This document shows, piece by piece, positions 53,001 through 62,427 of a stretch of DNA of 64,000 nt. The stretch is from Paragordius varius (taxonomy: Eukaryota > Nematomorpha). The DNA lies in contig OZ176053.1 of NCBI GenBank assembly GCA_964247055.1, positions 4,340,001 through 4,404,000 on the forward strand, in the 5' to 3' direction. Every line of letters starts with the position of its first letter. Position 1 is the stretch's first letter. The translations under genes and the position numbers were made by a program. Under the pieces are notes generated by a model that was not told the origin of the DNA, did not search any database, and saw only the letters and a program-made list of their open reading frames with translations.

Positions 53001-56000
53001 GATGGCGTAGTAACTCCACTACTGTTTGATCCAAAAGAAATTCCAGTCTTTAAGAGTGGATATCCTTGGGGTGCTGGTTGGTTTGATTGTTGATTTATAA
53101 CATTATTATTTAATGTGTTGGGATTTGAAAGGGGGCCAGGAAAGAGTGATGTGGTTGATACGGCACCAATCGTATTGGTATATGCCGTATAAAAATTCTG
53201 TATGTATCCACAAAATATAAAAGTTTAGTTTCATTTTCCAAAAAAATTTAAGGTTAATATATATTTTACTGTTTTTGTAAGTTAATGATCTGAAAAATTG
53301 ATAAAGATCTATGAAATATAATGTTTACTGATTATACACAAAAAGTAATTTTGTAACAAAATGTTTAATTTAAAATTTTAATCAAAGAGGTTTTTTTAAT
53401 TTTGCTGAGTAATCTAAATAATTATAATAAAACTTAATGGCAAAAAAATTTTTTAAATAGATAAAAAATATAAATTACATTCAATGTTGTCAGTATGTAA
53501 GTAATTATTTCTGGGGGTAATTGCAAAGCTTTTGGTATAGAATCTTTTCCATTACTGGATGTTGTGTTAAATTGATTATTGACAAATATTTGAGGACATC
53601 TACAAAGATAAAAAAATAATGTTAAAATTAAATATATTGAATTGGTATAAATAGGGTTAGAGGTCTGACAGGTTAATACTATAACCTTTTTAATACCATT
53701 CTTACAATTATACCATATATGTTTCACTAATTTAAAATTAAAATAAGGATTAAAAGTAAATTAAGTCTAAAATGCAAACTTAAATTCCAAAATTTTAATT
53801 GTTATGAAAATCAATTCGATTGAATAATTATTACTTATTTAATTTAGTTTTTTAAATTATTTCCATTTGTAGTTTTATGACTGTAAAATTACAGCATATA
53901 TTAACGCTCGGTCAAACCAGTAATTACTTTTTAAATACCGATTAAAAACAACTTTGTATAAAAGTAACAATGTTTTTTAACATGCATGAATTAACTAAAA
54001 ACTTCAAACCTTCGTCTCAAGAAATACACTAAGGCCCAAAGGAAGGGTTCATTATGTTCTCGTATTTTTTCGGATAACCATTTATCCAACTTCAAATATT
54101 CTCGGCGACTCGCCAAACAAGCCAAATCAATCACGAATCCAAACGATGAACAATTCAAAAGTAATGAGAGAGCCTAAATAATAAAATTTGAGCAAAAATA
54201 TATTTTTTTTGTCTTTAAACACTTTTAACAAAAAAATTATGTTACAGTAACCCATTTAAAAATTTTATAAATATTATATTCTCAAACACTACCATTTATT
54301 TTAACTTTATAGGGATTGTTTATTTTCAAAAAATCTAATTTTTTCATAAATTAATATGATTACTTTTATTGTTGATGAATGTTAAAACTAATTTTTCAAT
54401 ATTTAAAGAAAAAATTAGAAATGAAAAATAAAAAACCTTCAAATCCTGAGCAATATCCAAAATGCGAGAAAGTCGTGTTTGATCATTAGGGTCTTTGACA
54501 TACCATTCAGCCATAGAATGCATTATAAGTGTGCGTGTAATATTTGAATGATACTATTCAATATTTTAGATATGATATTAGAAATGTCGAATTAAATATA
54601 TTTATTTAAATAATACTTTTATTGATGGTCCTAAAATTAAATACGAACCTGATTATGCCAAGCAATCTGTAAGATTAGTAATGAATTGGATGTATTTGAT
54701 AGAAAATGTGGTATAAGAGTCGCAAGTAAATCTTCGCCCAATAGTGTCAAAGGACCTAATTATATATACATATAAATAATATATTTCATTTATTTATAAA
54801 ATAAATTAAATATGAATTCGTATTAAATATAAAAAATATACTTAAAATTAGAAATATTGTAAATAATTTTATACATTACATATACCGTTTTTGCTTAAAA
54901 TATGTGGATATGTATCAGTAAAACAATAATAAATTTATTAATAAACTTTCATTAGATTCCTCTAACTTCTTCGGATCAACCCAAACATAAAATAAAAATA
55001 AAAGATATGTGGATATGTATCAGTAAAACAATAATAAATCTGCTAAAACTATACCTTTAATCTGCAATAGGGCAAAAATCAAAATTTCGGGGCATTGTTG
55101 TAAGGCTGTTCGAAACAGTTCATGCACTCTTTGATAGTGACCACGCTCAGATAATTTCAATAAAGCTTCAATTAAATCCAGTGATTTCCTGAATATTAAT
55201 TAGATAAGGGAAAAGTGATATAAATTAAATCTAGTGAATTATATTAGATATAATTATTGATAACTCCAATTTAACTAAAAATTAGAAAAATATTATAACA
55301 ACGTTTATTATTATTTGGTTTAATTTTTTTTAAAAAGCGGTATTCGTACCATAAAATTAGAAACGGAAGTTATATTACATAATTATAAAAATCTATAAAT
55401 GGCTTACCGCATACTTATACCACACAGGATCCATTTATACCACAAATAATTGAAAAGAAAATATATTTGTTAGAACATGCTTACCAATACCGTTATAAAA
55501 AAGAATTATAATATGGATATTTAAGTGAATTAAAATAATGCTTACCATATATAAATTTTTGGATCTTTTTCTTCCTCGGGACCAAGTTTCAAAATATCGA
55601 TTGAGACTTGACGAGGGGAAAATTCTGCAATATTCAAGATTTCCGGATAATGGACCATAAGTTCCAACCATGATAACTTTAGGTGCAAAAAAACGTAATA
55701 TAAAGTCGACGTTACTATATAAATAAAACGTAAAATTAAATGATAAGTATTTTATGTCAAGCATATTTCAACATGGATTTTTATATAATTCATCGTTTTG
55801 AGGTAAATTAAAAAGAGATGTAAGTTGTTAACACTCAATTCTAAATTAAATGTTAATTAATCAATATATGTAGGGAATATCAAGGTTTAAAATAGTATGA
55901 CTGTCTTTTTTTAAAAGAAGCATTTGCCTTTTAGTTTTTTCGTTTTATCTGTATTTGCTGTGAAAAAATATAAATTAAAAGTATTTGGTTAATAAAAGAG

Positions 56001-59000
56001 TGAAATATTAATCACTTGTTCTTCTGAATTATTCCAATGACGATAGAAAAAATCTAACGGGAACGTTTCCATGTTTGTTTCTAGACCAAGGGTTATGGCC
56101 TCTGTAACCAATTGAAAAGCGAGTTTATCTTTTAAAATAACGCCGGGTTGATCTAATTCATACACCACATCTCTCCAATGAAAATATGGTACCTATAATG
56201 TGTTATTGTTAATTCATATCCCGGTATAATTTCGTAAAACTCTTTTACAATAACATTTTTACATTCAAACTAATTTTATAATGCAGCAAATTTTAAGCGT
56301 GAATAAAAGTTAAAATCATTGAAAATTAGTTCTTTCTAATGTTTTTTTTTTCTAAAGCATAAAATAAAAAACAAAGAGGACATATTATAAATTCCGATAA
56401 AGTATATATTTTTCCCTATTAATAAGGGGCAAATACATTTCATTATTTCAATTTATGTTGTTTTGATTAACATGATATATTACCACTTCTCTCACGGCTT
56501 TAACAAAAACTTCCGTATTCCAAGTGGTTGGTGAATTAGCTTCATAATCCAATTCATTTGGGGTGGGCGGTGCTTGATAATTGGTTGGGTTAGTTCGACA
56601 GCTTTGCTAACAAAAAATTTTCGAAACAAAACAATAATAAGCCAATATTAATGAAACCAAGTTATTATCTTTTTTCTTTAAAATTAAGAGATACACATAT
56701 TTTTTAAACAGACAAAGATATGGTTTAAATCTCAAATATAATTTATGTAAATTACCGTTAAAGATGATATTAATAAATATAATTTGATAATACATTATTA
56801 TAGAATTCACAATTAAATCTCAAAGGGTACATATGAAAAAATCTAAAAGTATGGCTATTGTAAAAAATATTTGTCTTCATCCTTTATTTTTAACAATAAT
56901 AAAAGTTGCATATAAAATGTTGAAATAACACGGTTAAAACTTACGTCATAATACAACTTAATTCCATTTTGTAGATTAGTGTGCGTATTAGCCATAGCAC
57001 CTAAGATCCGCGCAACTGAGGCTGGTGTGATTTCATGGACACCTTTTTTTTACATTATAAAAAATTAAATTAAATTAAATAAAAAAATATTAAACAAATC
57101 AAAAAAAATAAAATAAAAACCAATTTCTATCAAATCATTTTGACAAGATTCAAGATTAGCACAAAAATCGTAACCAAGCTCGACAACCAATTTGGAAACA
57201 TCAACCATTGTTTTAGTGAAAGCGGGTAATTCTTTCGTAAGTTTTGAAGTCATGAGTGGATCTATTAGAAAAAAATTAGTAGGGTAATAAATAATTTTAT
57301 CATTGATATTTGAAATAGTTGTTAATAGACAAATTATTTTAAAAAAAATCAAAGTAAGTAACATTTTGTACAATAACTAATTTTCAAATATATTGCATGT
57401 TTGAATTTCATCCAAAATTACATAGGAAAACATTTATTGTTTAAACGATTTCGTTCACGTAGAAAATAAAATAAAGCTTCTATAAAACAATACTTAAAAC
57501 AAAAAATTTATTATGTGCCAAATTATTGTGTATTTAAAAATTTAATTTTACAAGAGTTGCGTAATCATAAGATAGATAAATTATAAAATTACCTAAATTT
57601 TCATGTGTCATAGAATTGACATTGTAATCCATATTATAAGAATACAGATAGGGTTTTAAGATAAGTGGTGCTTGATCAATCCCAAAATCTATTTTTAAAA
57701 GTATCACAAATTTTAGAGATATACATAATACATTGGCTTATAATGAGCTTTTAATAAATAGTAAACTAATTATATTTTGCTAATAATCATTTACTTTTAC
57801 GATTTTCTAATAAATTAAATCCCTTTTCAAACAAAAAACAATTTAAGGTGAAGATTTAAATTTTGGTATTTAGGAGCCCTGATTAAACATTACAAAATAT
57901 CAAAACAAATCATTTTAAACATTTTTAAATTTGTAGAAAAACATTAAATTATAGATTTAATAAATTAAATAATTAAAAATTGTTTAAAAAAAGTCATTAT
58001 ACGGATATAAAGCTATGCATTTTCTCCAAATTTAGCATTATTATATTTACTCTTATCTAAAAAATAATTATTAGTAAATACTAAATCTGTTTCGTTAACG
58101 AATGTTGTTACAAAATATAAAGATGTTGCATTTATATTGTGTAATAATAATATAATTTAATAAATTACAATATTTTATGGGAAAATATAAAAATAAGATG
58201 TGTAATAACACATACCCTTTTGTAGGACACTGACAAACGGTTTGTATTTAGTGTCAAAGGAACAACCAAATTTTTCCATGTTTTGCAAAACTTCGAAAAT
58301 AACGTTAAGCAAAACATTCATCATTGCATTATCCAACGTTTTAAGGGATGAACTTATTGCTAAGAATAATTAAAAGTTTACTAAATCTGAAAATTAACTT
58401 AAATGAAAAAAATGGTATTTAAAAGGAAAATAATCAAATGGTTAATTTATGATAAATTGCATTTTATACAAATTAACGCTCCAAAATTAAATATAGTGTA
58501 TAAATAATATATTGATATACCGTAATTATAATTAACTTATAAATATTAATAGAAGAAACAAGGTAAAAAATCCATTTAATTTGTTAATGCTCAAATTTAA
58601 ATGTGATAACTAAGCGGAAAAAATATTAAAATTTAAGCTGATATACAATTGTTTATTAAGATTTATTTTAAAACAAAAACATTAATAAAATCTATATTAA
58701 TCTCGTTAAATAATTTCTTTTTTTATTAACAAAGAATACAAGAATCTGATAGCAATAAAATGTTTTGATTGAAAGTGTTTGCCATCATATTAATTTAAAA
58801 ACAAGGTTGTTACAATATAAAACTATTTATTTGTTTAGTTAAAAACCTATCGAATCGGGTTAAAGCGGCACAATGAAAATTGATATTAACAAATATATAC
58901 GGTCATGACCCAAAACTAAAATGACAATCATACAAAAGTATTTTAAACCATTGTATACATCCATTCAAAAGTAAAATCTGATATATTATATTCTCGTCCA

Positions 59001-59562
59001 TTTAAATATAATAAATAATTAAAAATTAAAAATATATATTTGAAAGTTACCCCCTGAGATGTAATTATCTACGAAATCAGATCCTTTGTTTCTTAAGTAG
59101 TAATTAGCATACTGACTGACATCACTATGATGAGAATGTGATAAGCATATCGCAAAAAATAATTCCTCTAGTTTGGTTAACTTAGCAGTTTGCGTTATTG
59201 TATTTAGCAATTGTGGTATATTACAATCCTAAAAATATATTTATTTATAATTACTTGATGCTTCAACAAATTTTCAATGGCAAAACAAAGAAGAGATGAG
59301 AAAGCAGATTTTTTGGATAAAACATTGAATTCTGCTTTGAAAAATCCTTCTTTGACAAAATCTGATTTTGATATTTTTAAAATAAGATTATCCGCATGGA
59401 TTCTTTCACCATCATACCCAAAACATTCAGTCAACTAATTGTAAAAATAATAATTTTAACCTGAATAATTTCAGACACATTGTTTTTAAGCGTTTCATCA
59501 TTCAATGTTCTAAACGCATTATTTATTTCGCTCAAAGCAAACGACAAGGGATCCAAATTCAT
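25079..59562 (-). CDS. CNOT1: CNOT1/NOT1, scaffold of the CCR4-NOT deadenylase (70 exons)
   Basis: Cytoplasmic and nuclear scaffold that binds the CAF1/CCR4 deadenylases, CNOT9, CNOT2/3 and CNOT10/11 and so drives mRNA poly(A) shortening. All 70 exons were rebuilt by eye. Each intron is GT-AG, phases agree at all 69 junctions, and the total of 10,380 nt divides by three. The start [11 protein letters not shown] matches the family N-terminus; the end has [19 protein letters not shown] and APEIEKLFDSV. Domain order is canonical: N-terminal HEAT (residues 1-671), TTP-binding HEAT (about 935-1120), MIF4G/CAF1-binding (about 1322-1540), CNOT9-binding (about 1900-2184) and C-terminal NOT1 domain (about 2650-3409). 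At 3,459 residues it is about 1,080 longer than human, all in low-complexity linkers. No break was found, so it looks functional. Exon coordinates are in the block entries. Confidence 0.97.
28771..28841. repeat. TA microsatellite with TTA interruptions, CNOT1 intron 60
   Basis: Imperfect (TA)n starting about 15 nt beyond the donor of exon 60. Confidence 0.9.
29098..29119. repeat. TA microsatellite, CNOT1 intron 59
   Basis: Alternating TA run. Confidence 0.85.
29639..29666. repeat. TA microsatellite, CNOT1 intron 58
   Basis: Alternating TA run about 12 nt upstream of the exon 59 acceptor. Confidence 0.9.
30412..30645. mobile_element. TA-flanked MITE, copy C (one end eroded)
   Basis: About 234 bp in CNOT1 intron 57 (30662-30161). 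The left end CCATTTACAATTCAAATTCA is good; the right end reads GGGTGAGTAAATCG and is degenerate. It ends 16 nt from the splice donor of exon 57. Confidence 0.75.
31878..35214 (-). other. CNOT1: CNOT1 exons 47-54: linker 3 and connector helices
   Basis: Exons: 35214-35097, 34760-34629, 34041-33794, 33390-33190, 32843-32673, 32567-32447, 32370-32166, 31980-31878 (residues about 2218-2650). Exons 47-50 are Ser/Thr/Asn-rich and fill the position of a short human linker. Homology resumes with [18 protein letters not shown] and [12 protein letters not shown]. Exon 51 was ended at 32673 because only that donor keeps phase with exon 52. Confidence 0.85.
35324..38105 (-). other. CNOT1: CNOT1 exons 40-46: CNOT9/CAF40-binding domain
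   Basis: Exons: 38105-37762, 37394-37236, 37018-36949, 36874-36827, 36316-36139, 35859-35793, 35422-35324 (residues about 1896-2217). Landmarks: [87 protein letters not shown]. Exons 42 and 43 insert a short Asn/Ser-rich loop absent from human. Confidence 0.93.
38494..38660 (+). repeat. tRNA-derived SINE in CNOT1 intron 39
   Basis: Plus strand, opposite to CNOT1. A tRNA-like head has box-A-like TGATGTAATAGTAGG (from 38510), then CGAACTCTTACTC, and degenerate box B AGAGTTTAAAACCC. A unique body (CCATCACTATCAGCCCT) and A-rich tail follow. It is the fuller of two copies; the 18497-18645 copy matches from GTCGAACTC onwards in inverted orientation. Confidence 0.7.
39434..39687. mobile_element. 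TA-flanked MITE, copy D
   Basis: About 254 bp in CNOT1 intron 37 (39872-39419), from CCATTTACATTTTCAAATTC to GAACTGAAAATGG, TA on both sides. Its left end stops 15 nt short of the first base of exon 38, so its flank is the acceptor's upstream tract. Confidence 0.8.
41339..41366. repeat. TA microsatellite, CNOT1 intron 34
   Basis: Alternating TA run about 38 nt upstream of the exon 35 acceptor. Confidence 0.9.
43737..44082. mobile_element. TA-flanked MITE, copy E (longest)
   Basis: About 346 bp in CNOT1 intron 32 (44107-42729). The right arm has five tandem GGGTGAATTTGAATTGTT-like units against two or three in other copies, which explains the greater length. It ends 24 nt from the splice donor of exon 32. 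The minus-strand repeat [14 protein letters not shown] is only its translation. Confidence 0.85.
44108..45954 (-). other. CNOT1: CNOT1 exons 28-32: MIF4G domain (CAF1/CNOT7-binding)
   Basis: Exons: 45954-45796, 45463-45281, 44805-44689, 44603-44493, 44242-44108 (residues 1306-1540). Landmarks: [93 protein letters not shown]. This is among the most conserved parts of the protein. In the family it recruits the CAF1 nuclease. Confidence 0.97.
49709..49996. mobile_element. TA-flanked MITE, copy F
   Basis: About 288 bp in CNOT1 intron 22 (50029-49045), four subrepeats in the left arm and two in the right. A run of about 16 TA units (49997-50028) separates it from the splice donor of exon 22. Confidence 0.82.
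49997..50028. repeat. TA microsatellite joining MITE copy F to the exon 22 donor
   Basis: Alternating TA run that begins within the donor (GTATATATA on the minus strand). Confidence 0.9.
50654..53197 (-). other. CNOT1: CNOT1 exons 16-21: low-complexity linker 1
   Basis: Exons: 53197-52981, 52074-51966, 51881-51829, 51554-51468, 51080-50889, 50707-50654 (residues about 672-908). The sequence is Asn/Ser/Thr/Pro-rich, for example [17 protein letters not shown]. It corresponds to the disordered stretch before the TTP-binding HEAT domain. Homology is weak, so exon limits rest on splice signals and phase; exons 18 and 21 (53 and 54 nt) are the least certain. Confidence 0.8.
52742..52764. mobile_element. 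possible hAT terminal fragment in CNOT1 intron 16
   Basis: CAGTGATGCTCAAGCCGGGG resembles the CAGTGxTxCTCAAxC terminal repeats of animal hAT elements and is unusually GC-rich for an intron. No partner end or 8-bp duplication was found, so it is at most a solo end. Confidence 0.3.
54900..55039. repeat. 35-bp direct repeat in CNOT1 intron 11
   Basis: The 35 bases at 54900-54934 recur exactly at 55005-55039 (starting ATATGTGGATATGTATCAGT), 105 bp apart. The second copy ends 16 nt before the donor of exon 11. Confidence 0.85.
59229..59254 (-). other. CNOT1: CNOT1 intron 2, 26 nt
   Basis: GTAATTATAA at the donor and ATATTTTTAG at the acceptor. It separates LLKHQ from DCNIP in phase 0. The intron also happens to be open in frame, so retention would shift the frame by 26 nt. 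Confidence 0.85.
59435..59460 (-). other. CNOT1: CNOT1 intron 1, 26 nt
   Basis: GTTAAAATT at the donor and ACAATTAG at the acceptor. It separates SEIIQ from LTECFG in phase 0. Confidence 0.85.
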
Positions 59563-59565
59563 TTT

Positions 59566-59574
59566 CTATGGCAT
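59566..59574 (-). promoter_or_regulatory. two-codon upstream ORF before the CNOT1 start
   Basis: The minus strand reads ATG CCA TAG AAA ATG: a Met-Pro-stop minigene ends three bases before the chosen CNOT1 ATG (59562). If transcription starts further upstream it would be met first by scanning ribosomes. The transcription start is unknown. Confidence 0.35.
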
Positions 59575-61494
59575 TATGTGCAGCTGGTGTTTTTCGTAAA
59601 AATGTATATATGATAATTTATTTTGTAATCAAACTAGTATTCAAAAACCGTATAGTATATTTAAATTTATATGATTATATAGGTCTTAAGAAATTAATTA
59701 TTTCATAAAATTCTAATCTTCATTCGTTTTAGGCAGTTAGGTTTCTCAAGTTTGTTCAAAATATTATAATTATATTATTAATTTGATACAATTAATTCCA
59801 AAATAAGGGAATTTTTTGTTTAAATGTGATGCTAACTCTACTTTAGTTTTAAAGCAAATAAAATTAATCGTTTTTAAAAGCCATTATTTTATATTTTAGG
59901 TGGGTTAAGGTTTAAATAGTAAGAGCAAAGAATCTTTTATAGGCATATCTACACGGTATACACAAAAATATTTTCTGATAAATATGTATATTCTGATAAA
60001 TCTCTCATTTCACTGGGTCCAAAATAAGGGGGTAAATCCTGATAAAAATATTTTTTGGTAGGAGCTTAGATCAGGAGTATTATGATGAAGAAAGTTATGT
60101 TAATTTTGTTGTATATGCATATCAAAAAATGGTGAAATTGGCACGCATATTTTTAATAAAATTTATTACCAAAGATAATTGATTCCGAAAAATATCGCTA
60201 AAATATAACATAAACTACCTAAAAAAGCAAAACAATATTTTAAAAAATTTTTGGATGTGGGTCCGAAATCCCATTTTTCACTCTTCTAAAATGGGCTAAT
60301 TTTTTGAATATAAATGCAAAAATGCTAATTGTGCCAAAATTATAATTATATACTATATTTTGACCTCAAAAGATTATAAAGTATACTTTTTAAAAAAATA
60401 TAATTTATATCAAAATTTTGTTGAGGCGCATATCATACTAGATTGGGGAATGATAAGGGTAAAAAAAATTTAAAGATATTATAAATTTTTTATTAATTCG
60501 ATAATGGAGAACATTTCTATTTCCTCAGTACTCAATATTCGTTAATCTTCAAATTTATCTTTTTAAAAAATTCAGCAAACTTTTAAACCTTAAAATTAAA
60601 TGTTCTGAAGAAATAGAAATGTTCGGCATCCTTAAATTTTTATATAAAGTGTTTTATTAATACCTAAAAGGGTTGTACCGTTTTACACGCCTAAAATAGT
60701 ATAATGTACGCTTTAACAAAATTCTGATAGAAATCAAATTTTTGTAAAAGAATGTATTTTTTATAAAATATTTTTTTATGTCAGTGTATATATTTGAAAT
60801 TTTAATCGCGCGATCCCGGCATTGCGGTTATATTAAGAGAACTAACGTAGAAAAGCGAACTTACTTTCGGATCTCACATCTAAAAATTCAAATAAATAAT
60901 TGTTTTGCTTTTCTAGGTAGGTTATCTTATATATTATTGATATTTTTAAATGAAGCATTTAGCTTTCATAAAAAAATTATTTGATAAAATATGTACAAAT
61001 TTTGCCATTTTATGATATCGAGCACTTACAATAAAGATGTAAATAACTTTCTCATATTAACCGTAAGGCCAAACAAAAAGCGCCATGATAATCCTGATAA
61101 ATTTTCCTAACAGAATATGTATATATTTTATCAGGTTATTTTTTATACCCCCCGATTTCGGACGCAGTGTAATAAAAGCAGACATAAATTAAAATTTTAC
61201 GCTGAAAGAAATTAACATCCTCGAATGAGAAAGAGTGATCTCATAACATTTTACAACATTTTGTATAGTTGCCACCATGCTTCAAAATATCATAGAACTC
61301 ACCCTATCAAAATTTTGTTATTAAATAGAAATAAAAATTTCATTTTTTCGGAAAACATTTTTGATATCAATTAGCGTATAATTAATATTTATATTACCCA
61401 ATATCCCTATTGCGTTGATTTTCGGGGAAATCACCCGTTTAAAAATGTGAATAAATTTAGGACTTTCGGATATTGTTTTACCTTTATGTAGTTT

Positions 61495-61499
<5 letters not shown>

Positions 61500-61527
<28 letters not shown>
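61500..61527. repeat. TA microsatellite
   Basis: Alternating TA run in the CNOT1/hypothetical-gene intergenic region. Confidence 0.9.
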
Positions 61528-61530
<3 letters not shown>

Positions 61531-62305
61531 TGATATTTTTTGGATGTGGGCAAATTTTGATATTTTCTGATATGCGGCACTCGCAAAATTTTTTCTAAAT
61601 TACAAAGGGCCAAACCAAAAAACATCGAAGTCCCGATACATTTATCTATAAAAATGTATATATTTAATTAAGAATTTTTATGGGCACTCTGTTATTCACT
61701 TGGTGATTTTGGTTTTGCATACGAGTGATATAACGCTTTTTCTTCCTTTATGGTAACTGCTCATATCAGAAAAACAACACTTGCATACATTTTGTAAATA
61801 AAATTTTTTTTGGTGAAAGCTAAATGCTTAACTCGATAAAATATTCAATTATAACATAAGATGTTTATATTTATTTTGAAATATTAGAAGTAGACTCGGA
61901 ATTTTTTAAAAATATATTGATTTAAATGTATTTTAAGGTGTAAAAATCATAGAATCGCTGTAAATCTACTATTCATGGTAATCCTTATCACAGTTTAATG
62001 TCTTTATATTTAAACTAGGTTTCACGCAATAGTACCTTTAAGATTGACCAAATTGCACCACTTTTACACACAATAAAATAATAAAACCATAAATTAAAAA
62101 AAATTTGATAAAATATCTCAAAACGCTCATCAGCTACATAACGGTGGCTGAACTATGGGCCCGCACTGGAAAGTTTTGCTGGGAAACCAGTGATAAAAAA
62201 ACTTTCATTAACGTTATGTTTATTAATTTGGAGGGAGTGGGTTTTTTGTTTTTTCTGGGTGTCCCTATTTCGAATAACAAGGCCACTGTTACTTTTAGGC
62301 AATCG

Positions 62306-62332
62306 TATATATATATATATATATATATATAT
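62306..62332. repeat. TA microsatellite upstream of the 62428 gene
   Basis: Alternating TA run about 95 nt before the ATG of the downstream gene. It produces the Ile/Tyr-repeat readings seen in all frames here. Confidence 0.9.
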
Positions 62333-62427
62333 GTTAATATTTAAGATGGTGTGTTTACCAGTCTTACCAATAGTATCGAAAACGATTAAGCAGTGCGCAA
62401 CAATCAAATCTATTATTATATTGTTTT

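Larger units (their letters stand above)
53479..59562 (-). other. CNOT1: CNOT1 exons 1-15: N-terminal HEAT region (CNOT10/11 side)
   Basis: Exons: 59562-59461, 59434-59255, 59228-59051, 58359-58216, 57688-57593, 57261-57121, 57042-56945, 56606-56484, 56192-56016, 55676-55546, 55188-55055, 54755-54649, 54553-54437, 54173-54010, 53599-53479 (residues 1-671). Landmarks: [91 protein letters not shown]. Introns 1 and 2 are 26 nt each. Introns 3 to 15 run from 78 to about 690 nt. Confidence 0.95.
59575..62427. other. divergent intergenic region between CNOT1 and the 62428 gene
   Basis: About 2.85 kb of AT-rich DNA that should contain both promoters. Repeated CTGATAAA words (59970-60060, 61090-61135) and two similar stretches beginning AAGGCCAAACAAAAAGCGCC (61070) and AAGGGCCAAACCAAAAAACA (61605) suggest an old, diverged repeat. 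TTTTTGGATGTGGG occurs at both 60249 and 61538. No exon recognised. Confidence 0.45.

Noticed and set aside
60778-60984. 68-codon plus frame upstream of the last gene
   Set aside because: No similarity to any family I know and no supporting splice sites; treated as chance.
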